A stretch of DNA of 64,000 nucleotides from Cupriavidus pauculus (GCF_008801835.1 NZ_VZOW01000003.1:62001-126000); one strand, 5' to 3'. Shown: positions 11,259-25,545, numbered from the stretch's first letter. Numbers and translations are program-made. Notes: a model not told the origin generated them from the letters alone.

Positions 11259-12650
11259 TCAGCGGTTGAAAAGGCCTTTCATGCCGCCTTTCATCGCGCC
11301 CATCTGGCGCATCATCTTCATCATGCCGCCGCCCTTGAGCTTCTTCATCATGCCTTGCATCTGGTCGAACTGGTTCAGCAGGCGGTTGACCTCCTGAACG
11401 GGCACGCCGGCGCCGGCCGCGATGCGGCGTTTGCGGCTGGCCTTGATCAGTTCGGGCTTGGCCCGCTCGGCGGCCGTCATGCTGTTGATGATGCCTTCCA
11501 TGCGGCGCACCTGCTTTTCCGCCTGATCCATGTTGGCGCCTTGCGCCTGCTGGGCGAACTGCGCCGGCAGCTTGTCCACGAGGCTGCCCAGCCCGCCCAT
11601 CTTCTTCATCTGGCCGATCTGCGCCTTGAAGTCTTCGAGGTCGAAGCCGCCGGTCTTCTTGATCTTCTTGGCCAGCTTCTCGGCCGCTTCCATATCGACG
11701 CCGCGCTGGGCTTCCTCCACCAGCGCGAGGATGTCGCCCATGCCCAGGATCCGCTGGGCCATGCGATCGGCGTAGAACGGCTCGAGACCGTCGAGTTTTT
11801 CGCCGACGCCGACAAACTTGATCGGGCGGCCGGTGATGTGGCGCACCGACAGCGCGGCGCCGCCGCGTGCATCGCCATCGAGCTTGGTCAGCACCACGCC
11901 GGTCAGCGGCAGGGCGTCGTTGAACGCCTTGGCGGTATTGACGGCATCCTGGCCCAGCATCGCGTCGACCACGAACAGCGTTTCGGCCGGTTTCAGTTCG
12001 GCGTGCAGCGCGGCGATCTCCTGCATCATCGCCTCGTCGATACCAAGGCGGCCGGCGGTATCGACGATCAGCACGTCGTGGTAATGCTTGCGCGCCCAGT
12101 CCAGCGCCGCGCGGGCGATCTCGACCGGCTTCTGGTCGGGCTGCGACGGGAAGAAGTCCGCGCCGACCTGTTCGGACACGGTCTTGAGCTGGGCGATTGC
12201 GGCGGGACGGTACACGTCGCAAGACACCGTCAGCACTTTCTTCTTCTTGTTCTCCTTGAGCCACTTGGCAAGCTTGCCCGACGTGGTGGTCTTGCCGGCG
12301 CCCTGCAGGCCGGCCATCAGGATGATGGCGGGCGGCTGCACGTTCAGGTTCAGCTCGTTGAGCTTGGGATCGGTCAGCGCCTCGTCGCCGCCGATCACGG
12401 CGGTCAGCTCGCGCTGCACCACGCCGACCAGCGCCTGGCCCGGCGTCAGGCTCGATACCACTTCCTCGCCAAGGGCCTTTTCCTTGACGCGGGAAACGAA
12501 GTCGCGCACGACCGGCAGCGCCACGTCGGCTTCGAGCATGGCAAGGCGCACTTCGCGCAGCATCTCGGCAGTGTTGGCCTCGGTCAGTCGGGCCTCGCCG
12601 CGCATGGTCTTGACGACCCGCGCCAGGCGTTGAGTGAGGTTATCCAGCAT
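11259..12650 (-). CDS. ffh: Signal recognition particle protein Ffh
   Basis: A 463-residue SRP54-type GTPase. It has an N-terminal four-helix domain, a G domain with P-loop at about 114-121 (GLQGAGKT), DTAGR and TKLDGDARGG motifs, and a methionine-rich M domain (from about 330) that binds 4.5S RNA and signal sequences. It delivers nascent inner-membrane proteins to FtsY and SecYEG. The 4.5S RNA gene is not in this window. It is divergent from the CcsA-like gene and probably cotranscribed with hpt. Confidence 0.98.
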   Translation of the reverse strand: MLDNLTQRLARVVKTMRGEARLTEANTAEMLREVRLAMLEADVALPVVRDFVSRVKEKALGEEVVSSLTPGQALVGVVQRELTAVIGGDEALTDPKLNELNLNVQPPAIILMAGLQGAGKTTTSGKLAKWLKENKKKKVLTVSCDVYRPAAIAQLKTVSEQVGADFFPSQPDQKPVEIARAALDWARKHYHDVLIVDTAGRLGIDEAMMQEIAALHAELKPAETLFVVDAMLGQDAVNTAKAFNDALPLTGVVLTKLDGDARGGAALSVRHITGRPIKFVGVGEKLDGLEPFYADRMAQRILGMGDILALVEEAQRGVDMEAAEKLAKKIKKTGGFDLEDFKAQIGQMKKMGGLGSLVDKLPAQFAQQAQGANMDQAEKQVRRMEGIINSMTAAERAKPELIKASRKRRIAAGAGVPVQEVNRLLNQFDQMQGMMKKLKGGGMMKMMRQMGAMKGGMKGLFNR

Positions 12651-12767
12651 GGCAGGAAGGGGGAGGAAAATCGGCTTGTGTGCGGGACGCAGCGGGCCGT
12701 GCAGGAGCGTTGTGGCGGGAATCCATCGCCGAAACCGCCCGTGATGGCACTAAGGTAAACTGCGCAA

Positions 12768-13715
12768 ATGGCCATTGTACTGTATGCCTTGACGGCACTT
12801 CTCTACTGCGGCCTGGCCTTTCACGGCTGGGCGACGCGCAACCCGCGGCTGGCGGCTGCCGGCGGGGCTCCGGCTGGCCATCCGGGGCGTCCTGGCGCCA
12901 GCGCCACGGCCGTGCTGATGCCGCCTGCCGCGCCGGCCGGCGGCCGCGCCGACGGCCAACCGGCGTGGTGGCATGCACTGGTGATGGCCGCACTGGTCAG
13001 CCACGGCATGCTGCTGCACGAAACCATCTTCCCGGCGGACCGGATGATATTCGGCTTCGCCTTCGCGCTGTCGGCGATGCTCTGGCTGGGCGTCGGCATC
13101 TACTGGATCGAGAGCTTTTTCTTTTCGCTGGCCGGTCTGGGACTGATCGTATTTCCGGTAGCGATGCTGACCAGCCTGATTCCGCTGGCCTTTCCGGGCT
13201 CGCAGATTCTCGGATACGCTGCGCGGCCGCTGTTCAAGCTGCACTTCGTGATTGCCAACGTGGCCTACGGGCTGTTCACGCTGGCGGCGTTCCACGCGTT
13301 CCTGATGCTGCTGGCGGAGCGCCGCCTGCACGGCTTCACCCGCCCCGTGTCGGGCGGCGAACGCGCGCCCGGGCAATGGCTGGGCCGCTGGCTCGATCTG
13401 CTGCCGCCGTTGCTGACGCTGGAAAAATTGCTGTTCCGGCTGATCAGCGCCGGCTTTGTGCTGCTGACGCTGACGATCGCCTCGGGCTTCCTGTTTTCGG
13501 AACAATTATTCGCGCGCGCTTTCCGCGTTGATCACAAGACCGTGTTCGCCGTCATCTCGTGGCTGATGTTCGGCGGCATCCTGATCGGCCGGCATTTCCG
13601 CGGCTGGCGCGGGCGCACGGCGCTGCGCTGGGTGATCGCATCGTTCGGCATATTGTTGCTGGCCTACGTCGGCAGCCGCTTTGTGATCGAAGTGGTGCTG
13701 CACCGGATTACCTGA
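12768..13715 (+). CDS. CcsA/CorE-type cytochrome c assembly membrane protein
   Basis: The 315-residue protein has about eight hydrophobic segments and matches the CcsA/YpjD family (WLGVGIYWIESF, HFVIANVAYGLFTLAAFHAFLM, FRVDHKTVFAVISWLMFGGIL). Conserved histidines between helices suggest haem handling, as in the haem-lyase family. A role in cytochrome c maturation is likely but not proven; E. coli YpjD/CorE-like members have no settled role. It sits divergent from ffh and upstream of pilS-pilR, an order found across Burkholderiaceae. Confidence 0.8.
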   Translation: MAIVLYALTALLYCGLAFHGWATRNPRLAAAGGAPAGHPGRPGASATAVLMPPAAPAGGRADGQPAWWHALVMAALVSHGMLLHETIFPADRMIFGFAFALSAMLWLGVGIYWIESFFFSLAGLGLIVFPVAMLTSLIPLAFPGSQILGYAARPLFKLHFVIANVAYGLFTLAAFHAFLMLLAERRLHGFTRPVSGGERAPGQWLGRWLDLLPPLLTLEKLLFRLISAGFVLLTLTIASGFLFSEQLFARAFRVDHKTVFAVISWLMFGGILIGRHFRGWRGRTALRWVIASFGILLLAYVGSRFVIEVVLHRIT

Positions 13716-13764
13716 CTTCCGGCCGGCGCGCCCCGGCCAACGCCTTTTCGGTACTTTCGATCCC

Positions 13765-14034
13765 ATGGCAAGAATCTTCCTCCTGCTGGCCATCGTGCTG
13801 GGCATCATCTGGTGGCTGCGTGATCGCGCCAGCGCGCGCGACGCCGCCAACCCGCCATCGCGCGCAGCCGGCCAGCCGCGCGGTGCCAGCCCCGCCGATA
13901 CGGATATCGAGCCGATGGTGCAATGCGCGCAATGCGGCGTACATCTACCGCGAACCGACGCCATTGCCTGGCACGGCGCGCACTATTGCCGACGCAGTCA
14001 CCTGCCTGATTCCCCGGGCGAGGGCAGCGCATGA
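13765..14034 (+). CDS. PP0621 family small protein with a zinc-ribbon-like motif
   Basis: An 89-residue protein with one N-terminal transmembrane segment (IFLLLAIVLGIIWWL) and a C-terminal CxxC...H..YC...H pattern (CAQCGVHLP, HYCRRSH) that could bind zinc. It resembles the PP0621-type proteins found upstream of pilS in beta- and gammaproteobacteria; the function is unknown. Its TGA overlaps the pilS ATG (ATGA at 14031-14034), so translation of the two is coupled. Confidence 0.75.
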   Translation: MARIFLLLAIVLGIIWWLRDRASARDAANPPSRAAGQPRGASPADTDIEPMVQCAQCGVHLPRTDAIAWHGAHYCRRSHLPDSPGEGSA

Positions 14035-16040
14035 CGCGCCGGGCCTCGGCCTGGTCGACCCTGAGCGGCTGGCGCGCGCTGGGCGATCTGTGGCGCCAGC
14101 CCGAGCCGCCCGACTTTCACTGGCGCCTGCTGCGCTATTTCTGCTGGACCCGCGTGGCCGTGGCGCTGCTGCTGCTGGGCTATGCGTGGCTGCCGCTGGA
14201 ACGCGCCGCCGCGGGCGCGGCCATCGGCGTGGGCGCCAATGCGCGCACGGCAGCCGCCATTCCCGTCGTGCTGCCCTATCTCTGCATCGGCGTGGCGACG
14301 TTGCTCGGCACGATGTGGCGTCGCCGTTTCCACCTCCGCGTGCGTGCGCAGGTTCTCGTCGATCTGGCGCTGCTGGCTGCCATCTATATCGTGCTCGGCC
14401 GCAATGCCAGCCATGCCGAAGGGCTGGCGATGATCTTCCTGCTGCCGGCACTCGAAGCCGGCGCACTGACCAGCCTGCTGTTCGCGCTGTTCGCCGCGGC
14501 CGTGTCGGCGATGCTGGTGATGGTCCATCCCTTCTTGCAGACCATGCTCGCGCGCCAGGCCGATGCCAATCTGCTTGGCTCGGGACTGTTCGGGCTGGTC
14601 TTCATGATTGCCGCGCTGGTGATGTACATGCTGGCCAACCGGCAGATCGCCCAGGAACAACTGGCGCTGGCGCGCGAGCAGGAGCTGCGCCTGCAGCAAC
14701 TGGTCAACCGGCTGATGGTCAACGACATGCAGGACGGCGTGATGCTGGTGCGCGCCAACGGCGTGGTGGTGGCCGCCAATCCCGCGGCCTTTGTGCTGCT
14801 GGGCGTGCAGCCGCATGAGCGGATCCAGCAGGGACAGGTGCGCATGGGCGAGCGCGACAACGTGCTGTTCGACCTGCGGCGCATGCCGCGTCTGCAGCCG
14901 CTGATGGAAATGCTGCGCGACTGGATCCAGCGCAAGGACGATGTGCCGCGCATCCTGCAACTGCTGCCGATTTCGTCGCGCCCCACGCCGTCGCGCAATC
15001 CGCTGTTACACACGCGGCTGCGCCTGCGTTTCGTCCTGCCGGGGCTGGCGGGGCTGCGCTCCACGCTGGCCGGCGCGGGTTCGTCGCCGACCGGCCCGGA
15101 CACTGTCGGCTGGAACGACATGTCGCCCGAGGGCGCGGCGCGGCTGCGCCTGGCCATCGCGCAGAGCGAGGCGATGGCCTGGAGCCCCGAAGACGAGACG
15201 CTGCTGCGCAGCGAGATGCGCGACACGGTGCTGGTCCATATCGAAAGCTGGGAGCGCATCGCCGAGCAGGTTCAGCAGGAAAAGCTCGCCGCGATGGGCC
15301 GGTTGGTGGCCAGCGTGGCCCACCAGATCCGCAATCCGCTGGCCGCGATCAGCCAGGCCAACGAGCTGCTGGCCGATTCCGGCGGCGGCGAAGGCAATAT
15401 CGACGCGCGCCTGCTGCGCATCATCAGCGACAACGTACGCAGGCTCGACCAGGTAATTTCCGATGTCCTGCAGTTGTCGCGCCGTCCCAAGGTGGGTCAC
15501 AGCGCAATCGACCTCGGCCAGGCGCTGCCTGAGATCGTCGACCGCTGGCGACTGGAAATGCGCGCGCGCGCCGGCGCCCGTGCCGAAGTCAACGCCAATG
15601 CGATCCGCGTGGTGGTGGACCTGCAGCGCCCCGTGATCTTCGATACGCCGCAACTGCAGCAGGTGCTGGGCAATCTGCTCGACAACGCGTGGCGCTATTG
15701 CAGCCGCCTGCCCGGATCGATCCGCATGCTCGCGCACGCGCTGGACCAGCACCACGCCGAACTGATCGTCTGGAACGACGGCGCGGAAGTCACGCGCGAG
15801 CAGCAGCGCAGCCTGTTCGAGCCGTTTTTCACCAGCAATCCGCAAGGCACGGGTCTGGGCCTGTTCATGGCGCGCGAGCTGTGCGGCGCCAACGATGCGC
15901 AGGTGCGCTACGGCACGATCGCGCTCGAAGCGTTGCTCGATCGCACCGGCATGCTGGTCGGCGGGGCTCGCGATACACTGCCGACCAAGGCCTTCGTTCT
16001 GACCATGCGCATCGAGACGTCCGACGTCGTCGCCGCCTGA
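14031..16040 (+). CDS. pilS: Sensor histidine kinase PilS
   Basis: A 669-residue sensor kinase with about six N-terminal transmembrane segments (to about residue 205), a PAS-like region (about 230-300), an H-box around His431 (VAHQIRNPLAAIS) and a HATPase domain (LLDNAWRY, GTGLGLFMA). With PilR it controls sigma-54-dependent pilin expression in pseudomonads; a type IV pilus or related role here is inference from homology and gene pairing. It is longer than Pseudomonas PilS (about 530 residues), mainly because of added sequence between the PAS and kinase regions. Confidence 0.88.
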   Translation: MTRRASAWSTLSGWRALGDLWRQPEPPDFHWRLLRYFCWTRVAVALLLLGYAWLPLERAAAGAAIGVGANARTAAAIPVVLPYLCIGVATLLGTMWRRRFHLRVRAQVLVDLALLAAIYIVLGRNASHAEGLAMIFLLPALEAGALTSLLFALFAAAVSAMLVMVHPFLQTMLARQADANLLGSGLFGLVFMIAALVMYMLANRQIAQEQLALAREQELRLQQLVNRLMVNDMQDGVMLVRANGVVVAANPAAFVLLGVQPHERIQQGQVRMGERDNVLFDLRRMPRLQPLMEMLRDWIQRKDDVPRILQLLPISSRPTPSRNPLLHTRLRLRFVLPGLAGLRSTLAGAGSSPTGPDTVGWNDMSPEGAARLRLAIAQSEAMAWSPEDETLLRSEMRDTVLVHIESWERIAEQVQQEKLAAMGRLVASVAHQIRNPLAAISQANELLADSGGGEGNIDARLLRIISDNVRRLDQVISDVLQLSRRPKVGHSAIDLGQALPEIVDRWRLEMRARAGARAEVNANAIRVVVDLQRPVIFDTPQLQQVLGNLLDNAWRYCSRLPGSIRMLAHALDQHHAELIVWNDGAEVTREQQRSLFEPFFTSNPQGTGLGLFMARELCGANDAQVRYGTIALEALLDRTGMLVGGARDTLPTKAFVLTMRIETSDVVAA

Positions 16041-16073
16041 TCCACGCCGCATTCCCACCGAACCCCCGTCCCC

Positions 16074-17775
<1,702 letters not shown>

Positions 17776-17783
<8 letters not shown>

Positions 17784-18375
17784 TCGCGCCGCCGTCCACC
17801 GCTTCACCCCCGATGCGCAGGGCTGGGTGCCAGCCGCCCGGCGCGTCCCGTCGCCCAATTTCGACGCGCGTCCGGACGGCGCGCCGACCGATGTGGTGGT
17901 GATCCACAACATCAGCCTGCCGCCGGGCCAGTTCGGCACCGGCGACATCGAGGCGTTCTTCCAGAACCGGCTCGATGTGTCGCGCCATCCGTTCTTTGAG
18001 ACGATCCGCGACGTGCGTGTGTCCGCTCATTTCCTGATCACGCGCGAAGGCGAACTGGTGCAATTCGTCGCGTGTACGCAGCGCGCCTGGCATGCCGGGC
18101 AGTCCGAATACTGTGGCCGCCCGCGTTGCAACGACTTTTCGATCGGCATCGAGATCGAGGGCGCCGACGACCAGCCATTCACGCTCGCCCAGTACGACAC
18201 CGCCGCGAGCCTGGTGGCCGCGTTGCGCCTGACCTATCCGATTGCCGGGATCGCTGGACACAGCGACATCGCCCCGGGGCGCAAGACCGATCCTGGTCCG
18301 CATTTCGACTGGGGCCGATTTGCAACACTGGCCCAGTTGCCGGCCAACCTTTTGCCCTATCGACGACAGGGTTAA
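17776..18375 (+). CDS. ampD: 1,6-anhydro-N-acetylmuramyl-L-alanine amidase AmpD
   Basis: A 199-residue amidase_2 domain protein with zinc ligands in VVIHNISLPPGQF (His) and GHSDIAPGRKTDPGP (His, Asp). It cleaves the amide bond in cytoplasmic anhydro-muropeptides during cell-wall recycling; loss of AmpD raises AmpR-controlled beta-lactamase in many bacteria. It has no signal peptide, as expected for a cytoplasmic enzyme. Its ATG overlaps the pilR stop by 8 nt. AmpD downstream of PilR is conserved in Burkholderiaceae. Confidence 0.95.
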
Positions 18376-18669
18376 ACGTGCGCTGGCCGATCGGTCATCG
18401 GCCTGCCACAAGGTTGTGCATCGACGTTCACCTGCCTCATTCCGGCGCAATGCCGGGTACAATCGCGCCCCCGCCGATGTCCGCTTGGCCCCATTTCGGG
18501 TCACCTATCAGCGACAAATTCTCATTAATAAATTTTCGTGAATTTGTGCGGCACCGAACGTCTTGCCGCCAGCCCTTGAGGCAGCGCGCTTTGCGGGAAT
18601 GTGGCGCTGCCGCACGGCGCTTCCGGATGTGGCTGCTGCGCTTGTCAAGACTGGTCTTCCAGACTCTTT

Positions 18670-18716
18670 TCACTATACTTAGGCCTGTTTTTGATTGAGA
18701 CCACTATATCTAGTGG
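18670..18716 (+). promoter_or_regulatory. Tandem NrdR boxes controlling nrdAB
   Basis: Box 2 (18701-18716, CCACTATATCTAGTGG) is a near-perfect palindrome close to the NrdR consensus. Box 1 (18670-18685) shares CACTATA in its left half and is weaker in its right half. The cores are 31 bp apart, three helical turns, with a 15-bp gap, which is the spacing known for NrdR box pairs. NrdR represses nrd operons when dATP or ATP is bound. TATACT within box 1 (18674-18679) may be the promoter -10. Confidence 0.8.
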
Positions 18717-18810
18717 TTTAACCGGGGGATCGGCCCCCGATGTGGTGCAGGCGCCGCAGCAGCCAAGCGGTGGAGTCGGCACACAGGGTCATGGGGCCGA
18801 CGCAGCACCA

Positions 18811-18906
18811 AAAGTCCCTAGCAAAGTGATCGCACGTGCAGTTTAGGTTCTCCGTTGGCACGGCCAGCGTCGAGTGTCTTCTGAAGCGCATTTTGCTAGG
18901 GACTTT
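18811..18906 (+). repeat. 15-bp perfect inverted repeat in the nrdA leader
   Basis: AAAGTCCCTAGCAAA (18811-18825) is repeated exactly in inverted orientation at 18892-18906, with 66 bp between. The right arm ends 50 bp before the nrdA ATG. Transcribed RNA could form a long-armed hairpin, or the arms could be two protein-binding sites. No target-site duplication flanks it, so a transposon remnant is not supported. Confidence 0.8.
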
Positions 18907-18956
18907 GTCATCTTCACTACAAGACTTCATACAAGGGTTAAAACAGGAGTTACCTC

Positions 18957-21896
<2,940 letters not shown>

Positions 21897-22048
21897 GCGG
21901 CCTCCACGAAACATCTGAAACAACCCTCGGTCTGCACCGGCTTGCGCCCAGCGCGCAAGCCGGGCGGGGGAGAGGGCCGGCGCGTCGCTGACTGTGTTGC
22001 GCGACGCCGGCCACAGCCGCCCCTGAACGAATCATCGGAGAACACAAC

Positions 22049-23236
22049 ATGCTGAGCTGGGACGACGACGTTCAAGCCACGCCGCAAGCTGCGCCGCAGC
22101 CTGCCCTGCAACCCGCCGTACCGGCCGCCACGGTCGACCAGCAAGGCGTACTGCCGCCGGCCGCCACGGCGCCGGGCATCCTGGGCAACAACCCGAACGC
22201 CGCTGCCGCGCAAAGCACGCGCCGCGTGAACGCCGCCGACAAGCGCGTGATCAACGGTGCCACCGACGTGAACCAGCTGGTGCCGTTCAAGTACAAGTGG
22301 GCGTGGGAAAAGTATCTGGCCGGCTGCGCCAACCACTGGATGCCGCAGGAAATCAACATGTCGCGCGACATCGCCCTGTGGAAGGACCCCAATGGTCTGA
22401 CCGAGGACGAGCGCCGCATCATCAAGCGCAACCTGGGTTTCTTCGTGACGGCCGATTCGCTGGCCGCCAACAATATCGTGCTGGGCACGTACCGCCAGAT
22501 CACCGCGCCGGAATGCCGCCAGTACCTGCTGCGCCAGGCTTTCGAAGAGGCCATCCACACGCACGCCTACCAGTACATCGTCGAGTCGCTGGGCCTGAAC
22601 GAGGCCGAGATCTTCAACGCGTACCACGAGGTGCAGTCGATCCGCGACAAGGATGAATTCCTGATCCCGTTCATCGACACGCTGACCGATCCGTCGTTCA
22701 AGACCGGCACGCCCGAAAACGACCAGAAGCTGCTCAAGAGCCTGATCGTGTTCGCCTGCATCATGGAAGGTCTGTTCTTCTACGTGGGCTTCACGCAGAT
22801 CCTGGCCATGGGCCGCCAGAACAAGATGACCGGCGCCGCCGAGCAGTACCAGTACATCCTGCGCGACGAATCGCTGCACTGCAATTTCGGCATCGACCTG
22901 ATCAACCAGATCAAGCTCGAAAACCCGCACCTGTGGACGCCGGAATTCAAGGCGGAGATCACCGAGCTGTTCAAGAAGGCCGTGGATCTGGAATATCGCT
23001 ACGCCGAGGACACCATGCCGCGCGGCGTGCTGGGCCTGAACGCGCCGATGTTCAAGGGCTATCTGCGTTTCATCTGCAACCGCCGCTGCCAGCAGATCGG
23101 TCTGGACCAGCTCTTCCCGAACGAGGAAAACCCGTTCCCCTGGATGAGCGAAATGATCGACCTGAAGAAGGAACGCAATTTCTTCGAAACCCGCGTGATC
23201 GAATATCAGACCGGCGGCGCGCTGTCGTGGGATTGA
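22049..23236 (+). CDS. nrdB: Class Ia ribonucleotide reductase, beta subunit
   Basis: A 395-residue radical-generating subunit with the di-iron ligands in the [15 protein letters not shown] and [11 protein letters not shown] helices. The C-terminal tail QTGGALSWD is the part that docks on NrdA. The N-terminus is about 60 residues longer than usual, Gln/Ala/Pro-rich, and starts MLSWDDD, so an SWD motif occurs at both ends. It lies 152 bp after nrdA and is followed by a strong terminator, giving an nrdAB operon without nrdI, nrdH or a ferredoxin. Confidence 0.97.
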   Translation: MLSWDDDVQATPQAAPQPALQPAVPAATVDQQGVLPPAATAPGILGNNPNAAAAQSTRRVNAADKRVINGATDVNQLVPFKYKWAWEKYLAGCANHWMPQEINMSRDIALWKDPNGLTEDERRIIKRNLGFFVTADSLAANNIVLGTYRQITAPECRQYLLRQAFEEAIHTHAYQYIVESLGLNEAEIFNAYHEVQSIRDKDEFLIPFIDTLTDPSFKTGTPENDQKLLKSLIVFACIMEGLFFYVGFTQILAMGRQNKMTGAAEQYQYILRDESLHCNFGIDLINQIKLENPHLWTPEFKAEITELFKKAVDLEYRYAEDTMPRGVLGLNAPMFKGYLRFICNRRCQQIGLDQLFPNEENPFPWMSEMIDLKKERNFFETRVIEYQTGGALSWD

Positions 23237-23322
23237 TGGCGTCTGCCGTGTGCGGCGCACTTCGTTGCGCCTCGACGGCTTGAAGGGTCGGCTGCTGTCG
23301 AGCAGCCAGAACGGGTGAAAGG

Positions 23323-23360
23323 CGGACATCGGGCGAGGGCCCGGTGTCCGTTTTTCTTTG
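23323..23360 (+). terminator. Terminator after nrdAB
   Basis: A 12-bp GC-rich stem (CGGACATCGGGC paired with GCCCGGTGTCCG, 23323-23350, one G-U type mismatch) is followed by TTTTTCTTTG. It lies 87 bp after nrdB, before a convergent gene. Confidence 0.85.
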
Positions 23361-23409
23361 GGGGGATGCCGATGCGCCGTATCAGTCGGCTCCCATCAGT
23401 CGGCTGCGA

Positions 23410-24381
23410 TCAATCGGCCGTCGCGCCCGAGCGCTTGACCACTGTCGACCATTTGCGGATTTCGCTGTCGACGAATTTGCCGGTTTCGGCCGGCGTCATC
23501 GGCATGGGCTCGGATCCGCGGTCGGTGATGAACTTGTGCAGCTCCGGCGATTGCAGCGCCTTCACGGTTTCTGCGTTGAGCTGGCTGACGATGGCGGGCG
23601 GCGTGCCCGCCGGCGCCATCATCACCGCCCAGCCGAGCGCCTCGAAGCCGGGCACGCCTTCCTCGCGCACGGTCGGCACCGCCTGCAACTGCGGCACGCG
23701 CCTGGCCGTGGTCACCGCCAGCGGCACGGCCTTGTTGGTCTGGATCAGCGGCATCGCGGCCGTGACCGAATCCACCATCAGCGGAATCTGGTTGCCGAGA
23801 AAATCCGCCTGGGCCGGACCGCTGCCCTTGTACGGGATATGGACGATAAAGGTGCCGGTCTGCGCCTTGAGCATTTCCGCCGACAAGTGCTGCGTGCCGC
23901 CAATCCCGGCGCTGGCGTAGCTGTACTTGCCCGGCGCGGCCTTGGCCTTGGCGATCAGGTCCCGCAGCGACCTGAAGCCCGATTGCGGCGTCGCCAGGAA
24001 CACCAGCGGCACCGAGAACACGCCGGAAACCGGCGCGAAATCCTGCCGCGGATCGTAATTGAGCTTCTTGTAGAGCGTCTGGTTGATGGCCATCGCGCTG
24101 CCTGCCATCACGATCGTGTAGCCGTCGGGCGCGGCCTTTGCCGCGACTTCCATGCCGATATTGCCGCCCGCGCCGGCCCGATTCTCCACGATCACCGACT
24201 GGCCCAGTTGCTTGCCGAGCTTCTCGGCTAGCGCACGCGCAAAGATGTCGGTGGCTTGCCCCGGCGGAAAGGGCACGATCAGTTTGATCGGCCGTTCCGG
24301 CCAGGCGGCATGGGCGGTGCCGGCGGCGGCCAGCAGCAATGCGGCCAGCGGCAGGCCAAGGTGGGGGCGCAACGACTTCAA
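23410..24381 (-). CDS. Bug family (TctC-like) solute-binding protein
   Basis: A 323-residue periplasmic binding protein of the tripartite tricarboxylate transporter receptor family. It has a signal peptide ([16 protein letters not shown]) and family segments [28 protein letters not shown] and GYTIVMAGS. These proteins bind carboxylates and other small anions. No TctA or TctB membrane genes are nearby, so it is an orphan Bug protein, as is common in Cupriavidus and Bordetella. The TTG at 24381, behind a GAAGGAG site, fits the signal peptide better than the upstream in-frame ATGs. Confidence 0.88.
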   Translation of the reverse strand: MKSLRPHLGLPLAALLLAAAGTAHAAWPERPIKLIVPFPPGQATDIFARALAEKLGKQLGQSVIVENRAGAGGNIGMEVAAKAAPDGYTIVMAGSAMAINQTLYKKLNYDPRQDFAPVSGVFSVPLVFLATPQSGFRSLRDLIAKAKAAPGKYSYASAGIGGTQHLSAEMLKAQTGTFIVHIPYKGSGPAQADFLGNQIPLMVDSVTAAMPLIQTNKAVPLAVTTARRVPQLQAVPTVREEGVPGFEALGWAVMMAPAGTPPAIVSQLNAETVKALQSPELHKFITDRGSEPMPMTPAETGKFVDSEIRKWSTVVKRSGATAD

Positions 24382-24540
24382 GGAGGTCTCCTTCAACGGG
24401 TTGTGGAATACAGCTGACGCCTTGTCCATGGCGTCTTTCGGCCAGATTCTACGCCTCATGCATTTTCAGAATCGGCTCAAAGACGCGCGCCCGGCGACTG
24501 CCTACGATCGACGGCAGACATCACCAAGGAGAGCGTCACG

Positions 24541-25545
24541 ATGCAAGCCGTTGTATTGCACCAGCTTGGCCAGGCTCCGCGCTTTGGCGCATTTCGCGAC
24601 CCCGATCTGCGCGCCGGCGAGATCCTCGTATGCGCCAGCGCCGCCGTGGTCCGTCCGTCCGACCTTGCCATCGCGCGCGGCTGCCACGCGCACATGCCGC
24701 GCGAACTTCCATACATCTGCGGCCGTGACGGCGTGGGGTGGCTGGCGGACGTCCCGCACACCGGCCGGCAGCATGTCCGGCAGGGCGGCCAGCGCGTTTA
24801 CTTCCGGGCCGCGCGCAGTCCGTTCGGATCGATGGCCGAGTACGTGCCCGCGGAATGGGTAGTGCCCGTGCCGGACGGCGTCGATTCGGCCATGGCGGCG
24901 GCGCTGGTCGGCCCGGCGATGACGGCCTGGCTGCCGCTGGCCATGCGCGCCGACCTGTATCCCGGAGAAACCGTGCTGGTGCTGGGTGCCTCGGGGCTGG
25001 TCGGGCGGCTGGCCGTTCAGGCGGCGCGGCTGCAAGGCGCGGGACGGGTGATTGCAGCCGGGCATCGCATCGACATGCTGACCGCACTCGGCGCCGATGC
25101 GCTGATCGACCTCGCCCAGCCGCCCAGCGTGTTGCAGCACACCTTTGCCACCTACGCCGACGACGGAATCGACGTGGTGGTCGATCTGGTCTGGGGCAAG
25201 ACGCTAGAGCTATTGCTATCGGCGCTGATCCAGACCGATGGCATTCCGATGTACGGCAACGATCGCGGCGTCCGGATCGTGTCGGTGGTGGACCGCTCGG
25301 CTGGCAGCCTGATCATGGCGCCCACGGCATTGCGCGATTCGCGCGTGACACTGATCGGCTGCGGACCGGCCAATCATCCCCCGGCCGACGACCTTATGCT
25401 GTTGGTCGAAGAAATTCTCGGCTGCATGCGCGACGGCGAGCTTGCCGTCGACACCGAGCAAATGGCGATGGCCGACGTGGAGAGTGCGTGGGGACTGGCG
25501 CAGGCGCCAGAGCGGCGGGTGGTCCTGACGCTGGGGGCGCCGTGA
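24541..25545 (+). CDS. Zinc-type alcohol dehydrogenase/quinone oxidoreductase-like protein
   Basis: The 334-residue protein belongs to the medium-chain dehydrogenase/reductase family. It has a GroES-like N-terminal domain (about 25-120) and a Rossmann domain with the NAD(P)-binding motif VLVLGASGLVGRLAVQ. The typical structural-zinc cysteine cluster is absent, suggesting a quinone-oxidoreductase-like or zinc-independent member. The substrate is unknown. A GGAG ribosome binding site precedes the ATG. It is divergent from the Bug protein gene. Confidence 0.82.
   Translation: MQAVVLHQLGQAPRFGAFRDPDLRAGEILVCASAAVVRPSDLAIARGCHAHMPRELPYICGRDGVGWLADVPHTGRQHVRQGGQRVYFRAARSPFGSMAEYVPAEWVVPVPDGVDSAMAAALVGPAMTAWLPLAMRADLYPGETVLVLGASGLVGRLAVQAARLQGAGRVIAAGHRIDMLTALGADALIDLAQPPSVLQHTFATYADDGIDVVVDLVWGKTLELLLSALIQTDGIPMYGNDRGVRIVSVVDRSAGSLIMAPTALRDSRVTLIGCGPANHPPADDLMLLVEEILGCMRDGELAVDTEQMAMADVESAWGLAQAPERRVVLTLGAP

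Larger units (their letters stand above)
18376..18956 (+). other. 580-bp control region upstream of nrdA
   Basis: No convincing gene is present. The region holds an AT-rich patch with an 8-bp inverted repeat (ACAAATTC 18514-18521, GAATTTGT 18540-18547), two NrdR-type boxes (18670-18716), a 15-bp perfect inverted repeat (18811-18906), and the nrdA ribosome binding site (AGGAGT) just before the ATG. Confidence 0.7.

Noticed and set aside
18811-18906. Miniature transposon (MITE) interpretation of the inverted repeat
   Set aside because: No flanking target duplication, and no second copy noticed in the window; a regulatory or RNA role fits better.
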